This document shows, piece after piece, positions 55,317 to 64,000 of a stretch of 64,000 nucleotides of DNA (positions are counted from its first letter, which is position 1; each line of letters begins with the position of its first letter). Source of the stretch: Calvatia gigantea (lineage: Eukaryota > Basidiomycota > Agaricomycetes > Agaricales > Lycoperdaceae); the NCBI GenBank assembly GCA_025093985.1, contig JACAAK010000001.1, positions 3,038,001 through 3,102,000 of the forward strand. Direction: 5' to 3'. The translations under genes and the position numbers were made by a program. The notes under the pieces were generated by a model. That model did not search any database. It was not told where the DNA came from and saw nothing but the letters and a program-made list of their open reading frames with translations.

Positions 55317-58300
55317 ATGCAGCCACCGCCGTTCTCCGCGACGACGAGTGACTACCCGCATCGTCCGACTACTGCTAGACCGGGCACGTCAGCTGGGTCT
55401 GTGCCCGGCTACGAGTACTCTCATGCCCAGAATTCCCATCACCATTCTCATTACCCCGCTGAATACCAGATCGAGGAGGAGTATGAGGAAGAAAGCGAGG
55501 ATGAAGACGTTTTTGCGTTTTTGCCACCGTCGACTGCAGAGCAAGAACAACAGAATAGTCTACACCACCATGGTGACCTCCACGACGCTACCAATGGTTT
55601 TGCACATTTGGCTCCCTCTACTTCCACGTCCGAGAAACAGCAACAGCAACAGCATCATCATCAGCAACAGCAGCATGATGATGATATTGCATTTCCCTCT
55701 CCGACGTACAATCCTTACGGCCAAACTAAATACCCTTATGACTCCTCTGCTGCAGCGTTGGCGGCATCCTCTTCCTCGTCATACCAGTTTGGTTTTGACC
55801 CGAGCTACGGATACCCGACTCATACCCACGACAATACCTCGTTAGGAGCTCAAAGCAATGACAGCCATAGACATGTTCCCGGGTATCATCATGCTACGAG
55901 CTACACCCTCCACCCGCCCCCGCAAAGCCCGCCTTCTACGGACTCGCACAACCAGAGTAACGACGATCCCTACCGGATGCACCGAATCAAACCTACCACC
56001 GGAGATTCACACCCTTCCTCTCGCCAAGTGCACGTCTCCCTCCCTTCTTCAGCTCAAAATCCTACTACTGACACGGTAGACGCGGTGGAAAAACCGGTTA
56101 CTGTGGTTGGTGATGTTGATATTGAAAGTTTACCCCACCAGCCTCACGAACACGGTGGGGGGCCTCAGGGAAGGATTAGACATGGGAATCTGAATTCGGC
56201 GCCTTACTCGCACGGACGATCGACAAGAGGGACTACGGCAGGGACTACGGCTACGTCTGGTGTTGATACAATAAGTGTGGGACCGAGTGTATTGGATGAG
56301 GATGATATTGAAGGGATGAGTAGAGAGGGTTCTATCAAGTGAGTGTGCTATTTCCGCCTACTTTTTTTTCATTTTTTATTTTATTTTTTTCATTTTTCAT
56401 TTTTCACTTTTCATTTTTCATTTGCTGCTTCCATTGGTTGCTTTGTTGGGCTTCGCTGCGATTACTCTCTTTTGACATCACCCCCTTGCTGCGGATGCAC
56501 TGGATGAGAACATGTACCCCTTTTTCATTGTTGGGCAGGGGGGGGGGCGTGGATGTAATATGGCGTAGTTGCGGGTGCCTGCGACGTGTGTGTGGGTATG
56601 TGTGCCTTCGTACGCAGCATGCAACGTAGACGCGCGGAGATGGAGCGGAGAGACAGCTGTCGCAGTTGGAGCAACCAGTCACTTTGCACCCTTGCATAGT
56701 GCAGGGTCAGGTGATGGAGTCCTGGTAGCACCGTGTGCCCGGGGGCAGAGGGGTGGCCTATGGTGGCTGGTGCTGCTATGAAGCGGTTGGTCTAGGGAAG
56801 CAGTGCAGTTGGATTCGATTGGTCGCGGCTGATTACGTTGATGGGGCGGTTCTCGGGTGTCAGTCAGTTGGTTCGACGCTCGAAGCTTCTTTACGTGTCT
56901 GTGGTCGAGATGATTTGCGCCAAGTGGGTCTTCCACGTTTTCGACCACAGGTAGAAGCGCTTGATGGGAAGATGGGTCTTGTGTCGGTTGGTGTTGGCAT
57001 ACTACTATCCGTTATTCTAGTCTTTCGCTTTTTATACTTCAAATGCATATTAAGACACACACACACTCTCTGTGTTTGCTATGCATCCTCTTTTACCGAC
57101 GCATATACTGACTCCTCGTTCTTCTGTCAGGATGGAGTTTGACTTTGACTGCGATCGAGGAGGAAGACAGTCCTTTCCCCGAAGTCCGCGCTTCTGTTTC
57201 CAATATTGACGATCCAGATATGCCTGCAATGACCCTCCGCATGTGGTTTGTGGGTTTATTGCTCTGCATGGTATCAAGGTGAGCCTATCTCAACTTTTCC
57301 TCACTTCACACCCCTCATAAAATCTAATCTCCGCTTCTCACAGTGCCCTAAATGTCTTCTTCAACTTCCGTTCTCCGGCCCCCGCCGTTGTACCTCTCGC
57401 CCTCCTCCTCATTTCCTACCCCTTCGGAAAATTCCTTGCATTCACTCTTCCCATCAAAACATACCGCATCCCCCTCCCATACCTCTCCCCACGTTTCGTG
57501 CCACCTTCCCTTCCTCTCTTTGTCTTGCGCTTCCTCCGTCCCTTAACATTCCCTCATGCTATCGAATGCTCCCTCAACCCTGGTCCATGGAACATCAAAG
57601 AACACGTTCTAGTATTCATCATGGCCAACGTAGCCGTCGGTCCACCCTACGCCTTGAACGCTATCGTTGTGTCCGAGGTATTCTATGAAATTGAACTAGG
57701 ATATTGGTTCGCCGTCGTCTTGGTCCTAGCTACCCAGTTGACTGGATTTGGACTCGCTGGACTTTGTAGAAGATTTTTGGTATGGCCCGCGAGTATGGTG
57801 TGGCCCCAGAATTTGGTGGCGTGTACGCTGCTGAATACTTTGCATGCGGAGGACGAGGATGATGGTATTGGAATGAGTCTTGCAAGTGGTGACGGCAGTG
57901 GGAAGGGAATGTCGAGGTATAGGTTTTTCATGATTGTCATGGTTGCGTCGTTTTTCTTTTTCTTCTTACCCGGTGAGTGGTCTCCGTTACCTTAGCCCTG
58001 TTATTGGGTAACTCAAGTTTTTTGGTAGGATACCTCTTTGAAGCGCTCTCGGTGTTCTCGTTCATTTGTTGGGCGGCCCCACAGAATGTCCCTGTTAACC
58101 AGATGCTCGGAGTACATTCAGGTTTGGGGATGAGCTTCTTGACGTTTGACTGGACACAAATAAGTTGGATTGGTAGTCCTCTCATGGGTGAGCGTCAAAA
58201 AAGGACTTTTTTTGCATTGTCCAAAGTTGATTGTGCGCGTTAGTGCCTTGGTGGGCGGAGGTCCACATTTTCCTTGGCTTTGTTTTGTTCTACTGGATTT

Positions 58301-59948
58301 TGACACCCGCACTGTACTATTCCAACGTACGTTTCTCTTTCCATTTTACTGATTTACCCATCAAAACCCTAACTCTATCCCTCAGTCTTGGAAACTCGGA
58401 CACTTCCCCATATCCGCCAACGAGCCGTATGACAAGTTTGGCAACGTCTATAACATTACCCGCGTTCTCCGGCATGATGACACCTTCGACCCCGTGGCAT
58501 ACGAGAACTACTCTCCTCTATACCTCCCAGCCACGTACGCCATGACCTACCTCCTCGCATTCGCGCTGAGCACGTGCGTCATTGTGCATACCTTGTTGTA
58601 TCACGGACGAACGCTCTTGAATGGGTTGAGGAAGATGAGGGTAGAGTCGGATGACATTCATGCGAAGCTTATGCGGAACTATCCTGAGGTTCCAGATTGG
58701 TGGTATGCGAGCAGTTTCTGCGTCTTCTTCAGTTTGGCTGTTATTGCTGTTGAGGTAATTGTTATCCCTTATTCGTTCATTATTTTGGTATGCTCATGGC
58801 GGGCTGTTTACAGGTATGGAACACAAATGTCCCGGTTTGGGCTCTAGTTCTAGCGGTCATACTCCCCGTGATCTACATCCTTCCCTCTGGTTTTATCTAC
58901 GCCATGACAGGTCAAGGCATCACCCTCAACATCCTCGCGCAAATTATCCCAGGAACACTACTTCCAGGAAATCCATTGGCGAATATGGTGTTCAAAGCCT
59001 ATTCGGTGCAGACTCTAACGGAAGCGACGTCATTCGTCCAAGATCTCAAGCTTGGCCACTACGTCAAGGTTCCCCCAAGGGCTACATTCCTGGTACAGAT
59101 GGTTGCGACTACGCTCGCCGCGTTTATTCAAGTTGGAGTAAAGACTCTGATTTTCGCAAACGTCCATGACATATGCGACCCGAATCAGAAGAGTCAATTG
59201 ACGTGTCCGCACAATCAGGTCTTCTTCACAGCCTCCGCAGTATGGTACGTTGATCAATCAACTTTTACGCACTCACACACATTGCACATGCTCATCGCGT
59301 ATTATATTCAGGGGTCTGATCGGTCCCAGCCGTCAATTTGGCAAAGGCTCGATATACCATCCGCATCTATACGCCATTATTGTTGGCGCGTTTTTGCCCC
59401 TGCCTTTCTGGCTGTGGCAGCGCAGGTACCCCAACTCGTGGATCAAATGGGTTAGTACCCCCGTAATTCTGAACGGAGTGTCGAATATCCCGCCTGCGAC
59501 GGGCATCAATTATTCGAGTTGGTTTGCGGTTGGGTTTGTTTTCCAGTATTGGATTAGGAAGAAGAATTTCGCTTGGTGGAGTAAGTTTAATTATGTTGCG
59601 AGTTCGGCACTGGATAGTGGTGAGTTCTTTTTTTTTTCCTTTTTTTGTGTTGTGGGGATTGGGGATGGTGTTGATGTTGATGATGGTTTTTTGGACTTTT
59701 TGACGCTGATGCGATCTTTTCGTCAGGTACCGTGTTGTCGTTGATTTTTATTTTCCTCACTCTGCAAGCGCCGAGAGGTGGTATCGTTTTGAACTGGTGG
59801 GGTAATTCAGTGCATCGACAAAGTACGTCGCTTTTTTTCTGGCTTGGACATCCCATTACGATGTTTATTAACCGCTGGTTTTTTAGCGGCTGATTGGAAG
59901 AGAGCTCCATGGTTGGCTATACCACCAGGCGGGATACCCGACCAATAA
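55317..59948 (+). CDS. OPT-family oligopeptide transporter with long His/Gln-rich N-terminus
   Basis: Proton-coupled plasma-membrane uptake of small peptides. The first exon codes about 340 disordered residues, including NSHHHSHYPAEY, EEEYEEESEDEDVFAFLPPS and a Q/H run. After a long intron (about 56340-57130, exact joins unsolved) the conserved region starts LTAIEEEDSPFPEVRASVSN. Family motifs: AMTLRMWFVGLLLCMVSS, NPGPWNIKEHVLVFIMANVA, VNQMLGVHSGLGMSFLTFDW, ILPSGFIYAMTGQGITLN, LLPGNPLANMVFKAYS (NPG-like) and LGHYVKVPPRATF (the K-I/V-P-P-R signature), then WGLIGPSRQFGKGSIYHPHL. It ends AIPPGGIPDQ, TAA at 59946-59948. About 12-14 helices are present. Confidence 0.88.
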
Positions 59949-61600
59949 TAGGACCAATATTTCTCATCCATGACCTACTCTCACCCGAGCAACCTTACGT
60001 CCCATACATCTCCCTTTTCGATGCACTGGTCCTCCCCAAAATAATAACAACACGCCAACACCATACGAGGTTCTACTTCTATTTAACTCATCGCATTTAG
60101 CCGCATACGTTGTCAATTTCATTTCTTTGCATTGTTCGTCTCATCTCGATACGAGAGCCCAACCCACACTGTCATTGACAACCCCCCACCCTTCCAACCC
60201 TGTGCTCTCATTTTTTTCGAATTCTCTCCTTGAAGACGACCGACATCTCTACCACCACATCACCATACCTTAACTTTTTCTTATTTCACCCCTTCAGCTT
60301 TCTTTTCCTTTTTGTGGTCGCTTTTGATTATGCTTTAGGGCACCTCGCAGGCGACTTTGTTGGGCTTTGTGTTTCCTCAGATGCTTTTATTTTTTTTCTC
60401 TCTACCTCAACCGAAATCAAATACCTCGCGCGGTTCTTTGTTTTTTATTTTCCTATATCTTCTTTGCCTATATTGATATGATCACCTCACCCTTTACTCT
60501 TACCTGCATCTATAGCTTTTTCCACCTTACATAGATCTAGTAGTTTCTAGTTTCATACTTGTTTCTTTTCTTTTTTCTTTCCATTTCGCTGATGGAGGGT
60601 CACCAATCCGATCCTCTATTGCGTCTTTGTACCTACTGATAGTAGTAGTCATTTGTCCTCTTTTGGCTTTTTTATATACTTAGTACATACAATGCAACCA
60701 CGACGAGAAATAAAAGTAGCTAAACGATCGTTGATATTCAGATTTTGGAAATAAGGTTCACAGGGACGATTGGGGTGGAATCGACGAAAGGGAACGAGAA
60801 GAGAAGAGAAGAGCCCCTCGAAGCTCGAAGTTGGAGCTGAAGCACTGAAGTTTCCGAGAACAACCACTTTTAATAAACTCACAAACACTGCCGGTAAGTC
60901 CCATGAGCACAAACGTAAATTTAGGCAGGTGGTGGAATAAGAAAGAACCGTTAAGTCCAGAGGGTGAGGGAGGGTGCCGAGTGGGTGGTGTGGCAGATGA
61001 CAGGTCTGATGATGACAACTTTTTGGTTGTGTGATGCAGATGTGTGATGGATGATGGATGCGGCATTGATAACGCCGTGAGAGGGAGAGAGCGAGAAAAG
61101 GGGAGGAGGGGGCTATGTGTTCTATTTTCTGCTTTTACAAATTCATAGTTCGCGGGACGCTCGTTGGTTTTTTTTTTTTATACCTTGCTTGGTGGAACGG
61201 GGGATGGAAGGAGTGGTTCAGTTTTATTTTTAGTGCTTTGTATAGTCGGCTCGAGTTGTCGATGGTCTGGATTTAGGCTTTGGTTCCCCAATTGAGCTGA
61301 GCCGACGATCATGTAGCTTTGATGAGAATGTACCTTGGCTGTTCCAGAACATGTTTTAGGCAGTGTGGCTAATACGGGCCCTGGCCCTTCAGTAACTAGC
61401 ATTGGGCGGCATGATCCAGGAGAGGGCGAAAGGCTGAAACCCCTGATAATCACCTCACTTGCCGAGATAAACCATATGGTTTGCTGTAGGGTAACCCAGT
61501 CCGTTGCTTACTACGGGGGAGGCTCAATCATAGTGGCGCTGCTTTGTGCATTCCTACCTAGCTCGGTTCAGACTGTACATATGCACATATCATTATCAAA
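59949..61600. other. 3' flank and gene-free region
   Basis: Pyrimidine-rich 3' UTR-like sequence to about 60700, then purine-rich stretches. No gene recognised. Confidence 0.4.
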
Positions 61601-61751
61601 GTTGCGCAGTGGCTGTTACAGCCAAGAGATTTTCGGGAGTTGTGAAGCGTTAACGGCGAGTAGCCGGTGGACAGAAAACTCCTTATGGGAACTTTACCCC
61701 GGCTACTGACGCAGCACCCAGTCAACGATCCGCCGTTGGGGGTTTTCTGTC
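61601..61751 (+). other. Sequence able to form a pseudoknot-like structure
   Basis: Two perfect inverted pairs interlock: AGTAGCCGG (61659-61667) with CCGGCTACT (61699-61707), and GACAGAAAAC (61670-61679) with GTTTTCTGTC (61742-61751). A small hairpin GGCTG-TTA-CAGCC lies just 5'. An RNA gene is possible but unproven. Confidence 0.3.
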
Positions 61752-61760
61752 AGTTTCTCG

Positions 61761-63400
61761 CTCTCACTCAGTTGCTCGGACATAAGCCGCCTCGGAGGAG
61801 TAACCCGTGACCTCCGAAGAAATGTTTCCATCAGATAAAGGAGAGTTCAGCCAATGAGCTAGAGCCAAGAAGAGGCGGGTAAGTACCCGTGGAAATTTGG
61901 AAGTGCAAACTCGAATATTTAGAGAAATTGGTTGCCTTTGGTGGTTAGTCTAGTTGGGTGCACCGGCCGAGTGTGCGGAATACGGATTTCACGAACACAT
62001 GTATGAGGGACTGCATGATAAGCTGGGCGGGGGGTATTTGATTGGCTACCATGGTCTAAATCTCCCTGTCCTCATCATAGAAATGAGGCGCCAAGGGCAA
62101 AGGTTGGATTGTACTTCATGCGACAACAGGATAAACGACCATCCAGTGATCGCGCCAGCAAAATCCGATATCCGACGCAAAACCGCCTCCGATTACCTCC
62201 CGCCCATGACTAAAGTTGTCTCCTTCCATATCTCTTCCCATTATCCGGTCCCGTGTCGGTAACTAGAACCGGATATTAGTGGTTGGTTGGCCGAGGTGTT
62301 TTACAGATGTGTTGATGATTTCCTTGACATCGGACAAACGTTGAAAATGGTCTTTATTCCGATCATTCCCAATTACTACCAATAAATCACAGCAAATGTT
62401 CATCCCATCAGATATGTAATAGAGTGGTGCCGAATCGACGTCGCTGGCTGCCATCAGCAATTAATATTTAGTCATCACAGCAATGGCTCAAAGACATCAA
62501 GAGCCCATACACTACCGAGCGTATTACTGCTGTGTATATCCATCGCTCTCCTTCCGTTACATTACCAAACCCGAGATATTTTGAATACATAATATAGAAT
62601 TCTTCCTAATGAAACCAAAGCAGGCGGGAACGAAGTTCCTCTGATCGTGTCATCAATCTTTGCCAAAGTAAAGGGCCAGTACTCCAGTACCGAGTCAGTG
62701 CAGACCCAATTTAGCCGCCAAAGCAAATGACTATCCAAGTTGGTTAGTGTCTGTTAGCATACTTCTGAGAAGACCCAACCGTCGGTTGCGCCCATATGAC
62801 GCTCTCACGGGTTGACCTTAATGTATAACTACCTCCGTTCAATACTCACTAATACTCACACCCGGCTTCCTTCTGAATGTAGTCGAACTGGGCCAGTTTC
62901 CCGCAGCATAGAGCATGGAGAATATGTGTGATTATTATTCCTGTTACGTTCAGGTTTGACGCCGAGCATTGCGCACAATCAATTTTCTGTTCTGTCGGGT
63001 GTGAAGAAAATTCTGAACGATCCCCGTTGTCTTCGTGAGGCCTTGGCCCCTCTTCTGGTCGTGAATTGAAAGACCCACTAGAAGACCTTCTACCTGAAAA
63101 CGTGCATCCCCCTGAATCTCTTGTTGCTGATTCCTCAATACCTTACCTGATAGACTCCTATTCATAGATGTACGATTTCGTCGGCAGTCTAAGTACGAAT
63201 AGCGCTTAAGAGTCCAGATGTCACCACTGTTGGCCTTGCAACAATTTTCCTCCTTCCTGGCGAAATTTATTTTCAATCAAGTCTGGGAAAAATACACCGT
63301 TAGTTTATCGACAGCCGGTAATAGTATTTCCGCATATGTCACACCCTGGATTCCCCACACTTGAGACAGGCGTAATAGAAGTCCTTTGATCTTTTACAAT
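61761..63400. other. Gene-free or unresolved region
   Basis: Open frames at 61954-62262 (plus) and 62950-63276 (minus) show no motif that I recognise and no convincing exon continuation. It is the 3' flank of the iminopeptidase. Confidence 0.35.
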
Positions 63401-64000
63401 TCAGTTATACTCCCTCTTGGAAAGTTGGAACAGGCGCTTTATAACATCCTTCGAATCATCCCGAATCCCATCGTGGAATAATTGGTTCGTAATGTATTGC
63501 TCGGCACCCTTGACCTTCGATGCCGTGTCTTGGGCAAAATTGAAGTCGACATACCTGACAGGAAGGAAGTGACATGTCATGGAACAAAGTTCGGCAGAAA
63601 ACCAAAATGAAAGCGACGAACATGTCATCAAAGTATCTAAACGCAATATGCCGTAATCAGTTTGGTTAGGTCGGCGGAACGCCCATGAAACACTCACGTC
63701 ACAGCGGACACTTTAACCTCGTTCTTCGATAGCTGCTTGAGGTCGTAGATTGGAATCCAGGTGGCATCTTCTGCTAAAAGCTCTGCTGCTCGTTTCCAGG
63801 GACGCAGGTTAGCGTAGTCTTCAAACATGCTCGGAAAGATCTAACCACAATGAGGATGTCATGAAGCTTAATCGCAAATGTCATACCATCTCTCCTGTGA
63901 AGTAGATTGGTTCGTTTTCCAAGGACTTGACCTGGGACCAGGAAAACTGCGCGTGCTGAGAAATTATCCTTTGAGCTGACCATTTCGAAGCGCGGCTTTG
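63401..64000 (-). CDS. Proline iminopeptidase (S33 alpha/beta hydrolase), C-terminal part
   Basis: Releases N-terminal proline from peptides. The complement enters from the window edge and gives SRASKWSAQRIISQHAQFSW and SLENEPIYFTGEM, then after an intron IFPSMFEDYANLRPWKRAAE, LLAEDATWIPIYDLKQLSKN and EVKVSAVTYFDDMYVDFNFA, with RDDSKDVIKRLFQLSKREYN at the end (TGA at 63401-63403). The PIYFTGEM...FEDY and YFDDMYVDF blocks are typical of fungal iminopeptidases. The nucleophile region lies outside the window. The last intron has the rare donor GTTCGT, fixed by the join AT-G making the Met of DDMYV. Functionally it pairs loosely with the nearby peptide transporter. Confidence 0.85.

Noticed and set aside
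61602..61651. U4 or U6 snRNA gene
   Set aside because: Only short words match; the U4 k-turn and Sm site, and the U6 ACAGAGA region, are absent.
61335..61709. 124-codon ORF
   Set aside because: Overlaps the structured region and shows no family features; likely chance.

Overview
The window is nuclear DNA of a filamentous basidiomycete, most likely an Agaricomycete. The evidence is short GT-AG introns of about 50-60 nt in nearly every gene, a class I hydrophobin, a RIM/pal-type calpain, two 55-nt GC-AG introns, and gene families that read best as mushroom-type homologues. No species is assigned.

Layout. 1-8.1 kb: 3' part of a mitochondrial succinate/fumarate-type carrier, two tandem FSH1-type serine hydrolases, and a transportin (Kap104) gene carrying an apparent one-base frameshift. 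8.9-17 kb: an L-type lectin (VIP36-like), a 3.4-kb stretch without a recognisable gene, a hydrophobin with a TATA box, and an ERD2/KDEL receptor; lectin and receptor both serve the early secretory pathway. 18.3-27 kb: a DUF4203-like membrane protein and an almost perfect 2.83-kb direct duplication carrying RIT1 (initiator-tRNA ribosyl-phosphate transferase). The two copies are separated by a right-truncated Tc1/mariner element, which itself contains a 440-bp solo LTR with a 5-bp target-site duplication. 27-38 kb: a disordered protein, a SET-domain protein, an unknown protein divergently paired with a membrane J-protein, and a cytochrome P450. 38.5-42.2 kb: a palB/Rim13-like calpain. 42.4-51 kb: four tandem head-to-tail copies, with a unit of about 2.3 kb, of a multi-pass membrane protein of unknown function; each copy shows at least one disabling lesion, and a relic of a fifth unit lies near 53 kb. 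55-60 kb: an OPT peptide transporter with a long His/Gln-rich N-terminus. 63.4-64 kb: the 3' end of a proline iminopeptidase.

Most genes are housekeeping (protein trafficking, nuclear import, tRNA modification, peptide uptake and breakdown). The unusual parts are the transposon-bounded RIT1 duplication, whose structure is best explained by exchange between a transposon-bearing and an empty homologue, and the decaying tandem array. Several conserved ORFs are broken by single extra bases in short purine runs, so consensus errors must be excluded before calling biological pseudogenes.
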